A stretch of DNA of 64,000 bases, taken from the NCBI GenBank assembly GCA_013397695.1, contig VYZI01000186.1:62001-126000 (forward strand). Direction: 5' to 3'. The stretch is from Centropus unirufus (taxonomy: Eukaryota; Chordata; Aves; Cuculiformes; Centropidae). The notes under the pieces are model-generated. The model saw nothing but the letters and a program-made list of their open reading frames with translations, was not told where the DNA came from and did not search any database. Made by a program: the position numbers and the translations under genes. Below are positions 10,931 through 21,800 of this stretch, one piece after another (position 1 is the stretch's first letter; the number at the start of each line of letters is the position of its first letter).

Positions 10931-12387
10931 CTGCAAAAATGAAACAAAAGCAGACAGTCCCTGAGCATCACTTCTCACTCACTCAAGCAGAAATGCACAC
11001 CACTACTGAATTCATACATGTGTCTCTTCATTTACAAAGTTTAGACTGGATGTTTGAGAGGTGCGTCGACAAACCATGGCTTCATTGATGAACCATTCTC
11101 GGAGTGCAATCTCTTTGATAGTTCATTTTGAAAATGTCTAACAACTGTCACTGGCAAGATACACCATAGCAAATATCTGTTTCAAATATCTGTTTCTTCA
11201 AAAATAGGCTAAGTATTCCTTTTTACTTTTGGAAGTATTGACATCCAGGTCTTGCTGTAGTTGCACTAATGTCAAGGTCAGAAAAATGCCCTGAAAGCCT
11301 TTGTTTCACTGCTAATCTCCTTTCTTCAGCTGATTTATTTGCAGTATCTATTTGGAAATATGGATCAACAATTTCAGAAGAACCTGTAATCAACATGATT
11401 TTTGTGTAAAAAAAAAAAAAAAGGCCCTATTTGCGATGTAACTTTCCAATGGAAAGCATTAGAAATTATAGTGATACTAAACATACAGTCATCATGCATA
11501 TTAAATATTATACAAAGTGCTCCACTACACCGCATACTACACTGAAAATAGTGATGAGGCAAGAGACTGCAATATTCTGTACACTGCACTTTTTACTGGC
11601 AGCTATTGTTGCCAGTAGCTCTCTCAACGTTGTGATCCACCCATGACTTGCAGTGCCGGAGGTACCAAAGCAAAGGGCTGCTGTGCAACACAGGTGAGAA
11701 CAGGAGAGTCTTCAGCTTTACTGAAGAACCTTTATTACAAAGACAGTGCATCCAGCTCTGCACTGTTGTGTGCACTAGTTAACAGACTTTGAGGTTATTC
11801 ACTGATAGGTGTGGTAACCTTGTGTACAAGAAGAGTCTGTACTATCTTTAGAGAAAGACACAGCTTTCCTTCACTTTCTTTAATAGGTCCAAGGGCTCAG
11901 GCAAAACAGCAGTGTGGAGATAGGACCATGAGTGTAGGTAACTTCCAGATGCAGCACCCTCCCCAGGAATGACAACTCTGGAAAGGAGTTCCAGCAGTCT
12001 CCAAGTCCCAAAATCTACAGATGGAATAAGCCACAGCACTGCTTTCACTGAAAGGTGATGCCCAGTTGACCTTCTCAGTCTCTGGAGAACAGGCATCAAG
12101 TAAGGAAAACATTGTGGGGGCATACTGATTTTGCTAATTAGATTCTACAGAAAATCACAAGATTCTGGGTTTATGTCGCAATCATGGCAAGCAATTGCTC
12201 TGAAACAGACCCTCTTGGATCATGGTATCACCAAAAGCCATGTCAGAGTATCTCAACACCAAAAGATGGAAAGCTCAGTGGCAAGTAGGGAGTGACTGCA
12301 ACTAGCACAGATTGCTAGCAAGTTATCCGAGGGAAAACTTGGATTTACTCTGCAAGGTAGTTAGATGGTAGAGCCAAACTGTCTTAC
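10931..12387 (-). other. ARHGAP24 intron between linker exon and last exon
   Basis: This 1457-bp intron (phase 2) has a consensus GTAAGA donor at its right end and a TGCAG acceptor at its left end. It contains a T-rich run (A-run on the plus strand near 11408-11422), a short 13-bp tandem duplication near 11168-11195 and a minus-strand AATAAA at 11731-11736. No coding or RNA element is recognised. Confidence 0.9.
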
Positions 12388-13453
12388 CTTTTTATCCTCG
12401 TCTCATACTCTAGTTTTTGCTTGACCATCTCTTGCTTTAAGCTGGACACTAGACTGTGCAAAGCACTGTGATTGTTAGTACTGTGGTCTGCAAATGTCTC
12501 GCTGTTATCACTGCTGGTGGTGGCTCGGCTGCTGTGACCCTCCACGCTCCTTCTGTCGCTTTTATTCTCATAGTCACCCAGGTTAGAGAGGTCTTCATGT
12601 GGTGGTTCGTCAAGCACAGAGTCTTCAAAATTACCCACATAAAAGTCCTGCTCAGGGCAAGTGGTGGTGGATGAACGACACGAATTGGAGCGCTCGGGGA
12701 GGGATATTTCACAAGATGAAGTTGACCAGGTCGCACTGTCTACACTCTGTTTGTCATCAGAGCTGACCATAGAGATCTGTTGGTGGACATTGTCATAGGT
12801 AGAAAGCCTGTTGTGCTGGCCTGACTCACTCACTGATTCCTTCTGTTTGTTGTCCCTCAGTGTGACGTAGCCATTGGGCACCCAGCCTGGGGTCTGGCTG
12901 TTCAGGGTGCTGCTGTGTCCGTCTGTGCTAGAAACACCCATCCGCACACCTCCGTTCTGCACACTGTGTGTGCCCATCTTAGTCACTGGTCCTTTCAGAG
13001 ATGAAGTTCTCCTTGTTTGCAAGGTACAGTTTGGTACGGTCTGGTTCTTCTCAGGGCCCTCTGCAGAGTTGCTGAAGGATCCGTTGGTGACTATGCCACT
13101 GCCTTTGTTAAAAGCAGGATTTTTTTTCACCACGGGCGGGGGGCTTCTAGTGACATCTAGTTTCTGGATGCTGTTCCTGGGGCTATTTGTCTTGCTGCCT
13201 GGCAGAGCAGTCAGAGACTCATTGTCTGTGATACCCCTTTGGGGAGACTCAGGTTTGTCCCAGGAACAGTGCCTCACTGCTGTCTCCTTACTGTTATTGT
13301 TCTCTTTGTTCTGCAGCTGCCCTGCAACTGCGTTATTTGGCATTTCGTTGTTGTTGCATACCTCAGGTCCCATCTGAGGGTCTGCATCATTAGGAAACAG
13401 CTCTTCATGTTTGCTGATCATCACTGACATTAGCTGCTGGACTACTACTGTCC
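12388..13453 (-). CDS. ARHGAP24: ARHGAP24 large exon, end of GAP domain and serine-rich regulatory linker
   Basis: This 1066-bp exon encodes 354 full codons. It opens with TVVVQQLMSVMISKHEELFP, the last helix of the GAP domain, and continues as a long low-complexity linker rich in S, T, N and Q with no visible fold. Known family features visible here include CSWDKPESPQRG, KTNSPRNS, VKKNPAFNKGSGIVTNGSF, WVPNGYVTLRDNKQKE, HNRLSTYDNVHQQ and SATWSTSSCEISLPE. In human FilGAP this linker is the site of ROCK phosphorylation that activates the protein; basic-plus-serine sites here are consistent with that. It ends with SLKQEMVKQKLEYETRIK, the start of the C-terminal coiled coil. Acceptor: ctttcAG before 13453. 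Donor: AAAAAG|GTAAGA at 12387-12386. It is more divergent from mammals than the GAP exons, as expected for a disordered linker. Confidence 0.97.
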
Positions 13454-16400
13454 CTGAAAGGAGACACCAAGCACAAGGTCTTTAATGGTTTGTTTTGTTT
13501 AGGGCATAAATATACTTCATCCATGAGAAATCCACAACTGCATAGTAAATATTCAGCTTATACAAACATTCATACAAAGCATCCACCTGTGTAACACTCT
13601 CAATGCTTAACACACCTGAAGTGCCTCTGGCTACAAGGTCAGATCAGCACTGCCTCTTCTGTCCCTCAAAACAAGCTAGAAGGCCTCACAGACCCATTAA
13701 GGAAAGGAACTTTTGCAAAGAAGCTATTACTATAACTGCATTCCAGGAAGACCACAGAAAGGGAAAATGAGTGGCAAATTATAACATCATTGTAAGTTAC
13801 GTGTTTTAACTCAACGTTGCGATCATTTTTAAAACTGGAGTCCTATTCTGGCACAGCACTTGTATTTTAGTAAACAGAAAACAGGCAGGTAAGGGATTTG
13901 CATTGCTGGAACACCGATGGTTTAGTCTTTTGGAGCAGAACAGAGGTAACATGACAGAATTAATTTAATGTGACTGACTTTAATGACGGCGTGGTGAAAG
14001 TACATGCAACCAGGAAACTATGCCACTTCACAGCACTGCATGGAACTAATGCAGGACCACAGGCTTGCTACTTGCTGTAATAAATGGGTACCTTTCCTCT
14101 TAAAAACCAAGTCCCTGCTGTGCAGACCATTTGACTGTACTGTAATTTACACTAGCATTTATAACTGGACTTGGGGTAATCAAGACGTCCAACTCTGTTT
14201 TGTTCAGCAGACCCTCATTAAGGATTATTTACACTATTTCAGGAACACGGTCAAGATAGTTATAAACACCCCCCATTCTTAAACTTCTTGAGACCTTTCA
14301 GAGGCATGCTGTGCTCTTCTAATTAATACTTTCCCACTGTGCAGTATCATTTCACATCCACTCCTTTGTAATATTCTGGATCGTTATACCCCACTCTTTT
14401 AAAATAGAACTACGAAGAGACATATCAATGTTGGTACTCAACAACATCCTTTTTTAGTGTTGTTTGTTTGTTTGTTTGCTGAGGAAAAATCATACACAGA
14501 ACTATGCAGCGCGAAAATTCAGTTAGTTACTCCCATGGTATATTTAGCTATATTCCCACTGAGAACATTAGCTTTTATGTGTAGAATTTTACTACAAACA
14601 CTGCACTGCAGTCAACTTTCACCACTGTGTTTGACCTATGGTTGGAATTGTGGAAAATCTCTCCTGAAACAAACAAAGCCCCATTATACAGGTATGGTTG
14701 CCCATAGCTGCATGTTTGCCTCTGATTGATTATGATGCAAAAAAAGCGCTCTGTATCTTTCAAAAAGAAAATCATCATTGTTTAATGTCCAATCTTAAAG
14801 TTATCCTTAAAGAGAAGTCAAGAATCTGTTTAAACAAACCTGTTTCTCACTAATTAAAAAGTATATGCATTTCCCTTCAGCAGTATTATCCATGTCATTT
14901 CCTACAGCAGCCACCATTATTTTAGTGTTAGGGCTGTTGATAAGTAGTCTGAAGAGTTCCTTTCAAGCACTGGAATAGCATATTATTTTCCCTTCCTATC
15001 CAGGATAAAAAACAAAACAAAAAAAAGAAACACAAAAACTTTTTTTCTGAAACTTGCAAAAATAAGCCAACCCAAAAAACTTAGGCAGCAAGCAGTTCTG
15101 GAAAAATATAAACCTAGAAGATAGTATTTTATTTAGAAATGGCTAACTCCTCTCTCCCCCTATGAAAACTCTATTTGCTGCTCCAGATGAGCTGAAGATA
15201 CGTGCTATCCCATCAGTAAATGTCATACTGTGAGATACCATTCTCATTGAATACAGTGATATAAATCAGCTCCTCAATATCTCTCTTCGATTCTTATCCA
15301 CAGAACAATTTGAAGTACCATATAATGTGCAAACCATGGGAAAAGGAACAGTTTGCTGCCTGATCAAGAGAAGCTCTCACAGTAGTTATCTACCAGGCTG
15401 CTAAACTCTACAGCAGTGTCAAGCTAAGGAAGCTACTATTCCAGTCAGTCTGGCAGTTCTGTAGGTACAAAAAAAAGAGGTTGAAATGAAAGAGGCAGAA
15501 TGTGCACATGCACACACAAAAAAAATGTAACTCTGGCAAGAGACATGACATGACAGTTGAACAGAAAGAAAACAAAGCAGGAAAGGACCTCAAGTTTCTC
15601 TCAAAATACCAGAGGGGGATGACATATGATGTGTAAACTAGGATGTCAATGACATAATGAATCTTATCTCTGCACCACCATATCAGATAGCCACAGTGCA
15701 TTTGAGACAAGTATCTACAGAAACCATAGAGAAGCCACAAATGCAGATTTTAAGGGCATTTGAAGCTGCATAGGTTTAATGAAGTGCACAATCATAATAA
15801 ACATGCACACAAATTGGAAAACTGCTCTTGCAAACACTTTTGAGTGAAACGTACGATTAAACTACTCTCTGTGACAATGAGAATCCAGACATTGAAGTGT
15901 AGACATTGAATAAAAACCCTTTCCACATCAGAAGGTTTTCTGGACTGTCTGAGCTGTTCAGACAGCAAACCCTGGGTATTCACTGCTTTCATACATAAAT
16001 TGGAAACGCTATATTTCAGTTTACAACAGCATAATTCTCTTGTTAAGATTAAAAGGAAGGAGGAGGAAACATAAGGCTTCAGGAAAATAAAGGAACAAAG
16101 CGTATGGGGATTTGTTTTATCTAGGAAAGAGCAAAAAGCATCAAATTCAAGAAAAACATTAAATTCATACACTCTCAAATAAACTTTGAACACTGTACTT
16201 CTGAGTTTGGGCAAAGTTTTCACTCCAGGGGCCGTGTACAGCCCTAATTTCTGAGAAATTTAAGTGAATCCTACATAGTAAGAAAAAAGTGTTCAGAAGG
16301 AGAAAACGTGTACTTTAAGGAGAATTAAAGCCACAGCTGAAGAGGAAATCAGGAGGAAACTGTTATGGGCATATTTTTGTCCTAATCACAGCAAAATGCT

Positions 16401-16882
16401 TTAGCTGGACATCGCTGTAAATAATAGAATGCAGCTGACAATTTGATCGCTGTTGTGCAAGAAGGCATGTAATATACCAGTGCCTTGGTGGGGGATTCTG
16501 CATGGGTCACTGCACCATGAACCTGCACTAACATCTTCTCAGCTTTGAAAGCCACAGGCAAAATATTAACTGCGTTCCGACTACACGAGCTGAATAAGAA
16601 CATGCCATATTTGCAGCAAGGTTTGAGAGAAAAAGCACATTTTTAGTGACGTTGTCAGAGCAGCACAATCTCATGCAAAGTCCATTTGCAGTGCTTCACA
16701 TTTCAGTCACATTTATAGTAACCTGCAAGATTTAATCCTGAAGTTCATTCAGGTTGAAGAATTCTGTGTCTATATAACAGACATATGGAACTTTCTGCAA
16801 ATACTACATGACCTGTTATGTAGTGTTAATAAACCTATTGATATTTCTTCTTTCTATTACAAGTTATGTACATTGAGCTCAC
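13454..16882 (-). other. ARHGAP24 intron between GAP domain and linker exon
   Basis: This 3429-bp phase-1 intron contains a (TTTG)n microsatellite at about 14460-14478 and A-rich runs near 15009-15045. Open frames such as the one at 15792-16223 (minus) show no recognisable domain and look like chance. No transposon was recognised. Confidence 0.88.
14460..14478. repeat. (TTTG)n microsatellite
   Basis: Four to five TTTG/TGTT units sit in tandem inside an ARHGAP24 intron. This is an ordinary simple repeat, potentially length-polymorphic. Confidence 0.8.
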
Positions 16883-17004
16883 CCTCCATGATAGTCAGAG
16901 GATCTTCCACTTTGGGACGAAGGATGTTGGGACCAAAAACAGTAGCCAGATTTTGCACACTCATTTTGTTTATGCCTGAATAAGACTGGACTTCATCAAG
17001 GAAT
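16883..17004 (-). CDS. ARHGAP24: ARHGAP24 exon, C-terminal part of RhoGAP domain
   Basis: This 122-bp exon encodes FLDEVQSYSGINKMSVQNLA, then TVFGPNILRPK and VEDPLTIMEG. The KMSVQNLATVFGPNILRP block is a RhoGAP hallmark: N-L-A-x-V-F-G-P-N carries a conserved asparagine near the catalytic site. The acceptor is cttccctacAG before 17004, and the first base A completes the arginine from the previous exon. The donor is GAGG|GTGAGC at 16882-16881. Reading through the donor would add a few residues (ELNVHNL) and stop at 16857. Confidence 0.97.
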
Positions 17005-17794
17005 CTGTAGGGAAGAAAGAGGCCTTTAAGATACACGTAAAAAAGAAAAAAAAAAGAAGTCAAAGCATGGGATGTTTCCTTAACATAGTTCATGTATTCC
17101 ATTCAAAACCTTCATGGAACATCCTGAAAGCTCAAGGCTATTCTCAAATTCTTCAGATTTTCTTCAAAACTATAGATACATTTATAGCAAAACTTAAATC
17201 TGAATTCAAGACAACTCTGTTTAAGTCGGTAACTTTATCCAGAATTATTAGTCAACTGCTTGCCTCATAAAATATCCTCAAAATGCAAATTGTCAATTAA
17301 AAAACCAACATTTTATGTTTCATTAAAATGTTGGGGTTTTTTTCTTTTAATGCTGCCAACTTCTGAAGTTCAACAGTTGCAACTGTGTAAGTTTTTTTAA
17401 GATCTTAGATGCATCCAGAAAACTATTCTATAGACTCCAAGACATACTCAGTTTTCAAAGATACCATGCTTCAGGATTGCACAGCCAAGGCCAATAAAAG
17501 CAGTTAGAAGTGGAAAAAAATGGTTTCATGAAAAGGACAGAATATATTAATTTCTACCTTCTTGCATTTCTTGCTGAGTGCAGCCTGCTTATGAAAGGCA
17601 AGTCATAATCGTGCACCTTGATAAGGCTAATTAGTAATTACTCATGCAGTAAACCTACATTTTTAGTGCATTCACTTAGAGTTCATCACTCCTCTGACTG
17701 TGAGTAAGCACACACGGTACACACACATATAGACCAGTTTGTCTGTCAGCTCACAGATAAAAATGGTGTTGTGATATTCTTGCTAGAGGTTTAC
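17005..17794 (-). other. ARHGAP24 intron (790 bp)
   Basis: This is a phase-2 intron between the 74-bp and 122-bp GAP exons. It has poly-A/T runs (for example near 17040-17056 and 17335-17350) and nothing else recognisable. Confidence 0.9.
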
Positions 17795-17868
17795 CTGCAG
17801 ATATATTTCAGCAGATTATAATTGACAACTGGCAGGCTCTTCACTTGCTTCACCAGTTCTTTCAGGCC
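17795..17868 (-). CDS. ARHGAP24: ARHGAP24 exon, RhoGAP domain (VKSLPVVNYNLLKYI)
   Basis: This 74-bp exon encodes GLKELVKQVKSLPVVNYNLL then KYIC plus the first two bases of an arginine codon. LPxxNYNLLKYI is a RhoGAP signature containing the asparagine that contacts the GTPase. The donor is TGCAG|GTAAAC at 17794-17793. The acceptor AG at 17870-17869 is unusual: the T-rich run sits about 15 bases upstream and the bases next to the AG are A-rich. The phase (0 in, 2 out) fits both neighbours exactly, which fixes the borders. Skipping this exon would shift the frame. Confidence 0.94.
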
Positions 17869-18728
17869 CTTTAAGTGGTTTGAGAAAAAAAAAAAAGACA
17901 GCTATTCCAACACAAGACAATAAACACATCACCAAAACGGCAGTGTCCAATACTGTATACAAGTTACCATCTGGATAAGCTTGTAGAAGCCATTTTGGAT
18001 GGCAAAAGCTATATTTGCCTAACAAGGATTAGGTCTCAGTAACAATAAAAGCAAATAAATGACTTGGTTTCATCCTGTTTCTCCCCTCTCTTTCACTCTT
18101 TCTTTTTTTGACCAACAGATATGTTCCTCCTCCTGCTAATAACAAGGCTGAGGCTTTCAGGAACAGTTCTGGTTTGAACGAGTTGGCATTTTCATATAAG
18201 AAACTGGGTATTTTATCCAGTTCTGGTCCATGCTACACTCAGACTGACTACACTCAGTTATTTCAGTTTGTGCACATACTGGGAAGAGAACAAGCAGAAT
18301 ATCACCCATTATTTTCTGTGCCTGTAGAAATAGATCCTGGCTAGAGTCCTTACCCACCAGTGCAGTTGGACTTTTTCAGTATGGGGTTATAGTACTTTGC
18401 CAGTATCAGTGGGGTTTTAACTACAAGCAATTCAGACCAGTAATACAAAAAATAGAAGCCTCTTCCATGCCAAATGGAAGTTATTGACCACAAAGAGATT
18501 TACTTGAACTGGATTCAGTGACAGACAATAAATACAGCTAAGGTTATGCTAAGTGCCTATGTTTATTCTTTCAAGTTACCTAGGTGGCAATAGCTTTCAT
18601 ATAAAACCAACATAAATTAACAGATGCACATAATAAATTAGGACGGGTAATCAGCTTCTCTCCTCAAAATCAGAATAGGTGATAACACAGTGGCCTTTTA
18701 CTTCACCTTACTCAATTTGCCGACTCAC
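17869..18728 (-). other. ARHGAP24 intron (860 bp)
   Basis: This is a phase-0 intron. On the minus strand a long T-run (A-run at 17883-17897 on the plus strand) forms the distal polypyrimidine tract for the unusual acceptor at 17870-17869. No other element is recognised. Confidence 0.88.
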
Positions 18729-18861
18729 CGATTCTTCCTCCTTGCTGAGAATTTTGGCACAGGAAAGAAAATCTTCATATTTTGCATATGGTATGACTGG
18801 TTCCGGGAGTTCCCTTAGGTACAGCTTAAGCAGTGATGCCACCGTGTGCACATCTGTATTG
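18729..18861 (-). CDS. ARHGAP24: ARHGAP24 exon, middle of RhoGAP domain
   Basis: This 133-bp exon encodes NTDVHTVASLLKLYLRELPEPVIPY followed by AKYEDFLSCAKILSKEEES. The VASLLKLYLRELPEPVIP block is the most conserved helix and loop of RhoGAP domains and helps form the GTPase-binding face. The minus-strand acceptor is taacccaacAG before 18861. The donor is GAATCG|GTGAGT at 18728-18727, giving a phase-0 junction to the next exon. A plus-strand open frame across this exon is only its shadow. Confidence 0.97.
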
Positions 18862-21800
18862 CTGTTGGGTTAGAATACAAGAAGTAGTTACTGAGAATCA
18901 GCATAGTACTGCAAGACTGACAGACTAAAAACTTCCACTTAACTTTTCCATTATCACCCCAGATTTTACGGATGTACATATATTTATAGAATGTATCTGC
19001 AATCTGGCTGGTTTCTTTGTTTATTTAGGGGGATTGGATTGGTTCAGGCAGCGGAAAGGCAGGGAGGTAGAAGAGGCATCCAATAAAGAACTCAGGATAC
19101 CTGCAAGCAAGAATCTGTCAACTCTGCCGATTTATTACTGTCACTACTTGCAAATAAGACCTTATTTGGAGGCACAGATATAGGGAACATCCTGGCTTTC
19201 ATTGACAGGCATCTCACATCAAGCACGCCAAATACATGTTACCTGATGTTTTTCATATTCATCTTAGCCAGAAACTGGGCATTATATTTAGACAGTGGGC
19301 ATTACTCTTCTACCAGAGATGCCCCTAGCTCTCAAAACATGCCCAGCACATCTCATTTCCACTGATTCACCATCTCCCTCTGGCATCAGCATTAAGAAAG
19401 CAAGCTTTAAAGGAGACCTTATATACCACAGGTATTAACTGAAATGTCCCCGTTTTAATTACAGTTCTTTCTCTGGCATGCATCTTTTTTCTATGGGTTC
19501 CCAGAAAATTCCTACTGTCTTTTAGCTGTACTGTTACACTGAAAACCTGAATATACTTACACATAGAACTGTAAATCCACGGGAAATAAGTTTTAGCTCT
19601 ATCCTGTACCAAGTAAGCTAAGGTATTTTAAGTCACCAGACTTAGAAAATGTCTGTTGTGCCAGCAGAACAGGCAACATTACAGGGCTGATAGACAAATA
19701 CCTGGAATGACATGTTTTCTCATAATTACATTTGCTGAAACTTAAAGTTTCTTTGGATACAGCTATACCTCCAGGCTGTTTATCAGAAATTAGACGGGGA
19801 GAAAAATCAAAATCACAAGTTTAGAGTATGCAATAAAACTTGTTTAAAGGTTTCTGTGGTGTATAAAGTTACATTGTAGTACCTTAGGAGTACTGTGAAA
19901 AAGAAATAAACACCAATAGACAAAAACTTCGAGTTAGCATGGAGGTTTAGTTACTTGGTTTAGCCACTCAGGCCTTTATTCAAATCTTTAGTGGAATGTT
20001 CCACATGCCTTGTTCAGGCAAAGAGCTGTGCTGCAAGCTGGTATCTTTGTCTTTGATTCTGAACAATCAAAAAAAGCCCCACACGTGAAATTATGCTAAT
20101 TTGATTCATAAGAAACAGAAAAGTCACAGACATTTCTACAATAAGCATGATGGTGTACTTCCTTTTTCTTTGAGAACTTCACATTTGCAGCATTTTTTAA
20201 ACTGAGAGCCACTGGTATTTGATGCACTTAAGCTTTGTTAGAGGTATGTTAATTATTACTTTGAAATGATCTGTTGAAACAATAATGGTGTTTACCAAGT
20301 TAAATGTTAACAAGAATGATAGGAACAACCTTAGATTAATGTGGCATGGTATGAGAAATCTAAGTCAAAACAGAAGAAGAGAATGATAAAGTGCATACTT
20401 GAATGTAAACCACCACTCACTCCTCAAAATAAATTATCAGAAACTATTTCTATTTCAGTCATGAATAATTCCCATTCAAAATTCCCAAAAGTGTTTTCTA
20501 GAGAAACTCTATGAACAAAAGCACTATGGCAAATCCACATTTTTAAGGAAGGTTCAAATTCTAATCCCTTGATTGCAACCCTCTACTTGTAGACTGGCTT
20601 TGACCCAAAATGGGAATCCTGCGTTTACTCTGCTCCTCAGATGAACATACAACATATGTAAGGGACAGTATTATACATGAAAATAGATACAGTTGAACTG
20701 TTTTATGAGATTTCAAATGCTAGCTCAGATTTGGCCTCTAATCTTTGCCTTCTACCTATCCATAATCCAGATACAAACTAAGTGACCCAAAGCAATTCTT
20801 GACATCCTGACTAATTAAACTCTTTACTGACTGCACAACCGGAGGTCTTAAGACTCGGATCCCAGTAATCCCTAAGGTAGTTGTTTACAGATCTTATTGC
20901 CACTGGTGTTAGTTTTTTGAGTACTATGGCGTGCATGCCCGGGCAGTTACTGCTATTCAACCTAATTCAAGAAGTAAATTTTATAGAGATCCTCAGTTTC
21001 CCAAGTTGTTGGAGCATTAGGAAAGCAAAAACTGAATAGAGGGAAAGATTTTTGCTGGTCAGACTCTGAAGGAGAGCAGCAGCCACAGAGAGCAGATGTG
21101 AACTGGAATCCTTAGGCCAGTGCTCTGCATTGCAGCATGAAAGGCGGCACAGGCCCTCAGTCTGCAGAGAACTTAACTCTTACAGTTCAGCACTGACGGT
21201 CATTCTGAAGATGTCATTATCACTATTTTTTTACTTTAACAAGGGAACTCCCCAGACCCAGCTGAAGAGCTGAAAAACATCTTTGCAGAGACTATTTGCA
21301 TAAAACTAGAAAGACCACCTCAAAATACAAGATTCAAACCGGTTCAGTGAGAAAAAATACTGAGGAACAATTTAACACTAGCACATGGGCGTCCCCATGA
21401 GGGAATTAAGCAATATCATCCTCCCTTCATTGTACTGCCAGGATCATCCTTCATGTAGTACATAAGAATGATTTTACACCAGTCCCTTGATGTGAAGTGG
21501 AATTCTTGCTCCTTGAGGGCACAGCAGATGGAGGATAAAAAGGCTGAAGAAAGGGACACAAGCCCTGAAAACTGATGTAATTTATGTACTTCCTCCGTTC
21601 AACGTGATGTACTGATACGCTATCACTGTAAAGTCTTACCTGGGTGCTAAGAACTGTGGCTCTAACAAGGAAGAACTGAGAAAGAAATAGGAAAGCAGGA
21701 TGCCTAGGAGCAAGGCACCTAGTCCTCAAACAAACCTCCCGAAGGACATGCTGTATATGAGCCTATAGAAAGGTGCTCTCTGAGCTGGAACCAGAAACCC

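Noticed and set aside
12874..13377. 167-codon plus-strand open frame
   Set aside because: It lies wholly opposite the large ARHGAP24 linker exon, and its sequence is only the antisense shadow of that exon.
15792..16223. 143-codon minus-strand open frame inside an ARHGAP24 intron
   Set aside because: It has no recognisable domain, no plausible splice borders in frame with the gene, and AT-rich composition. Phases of the flanking exons already join without it.
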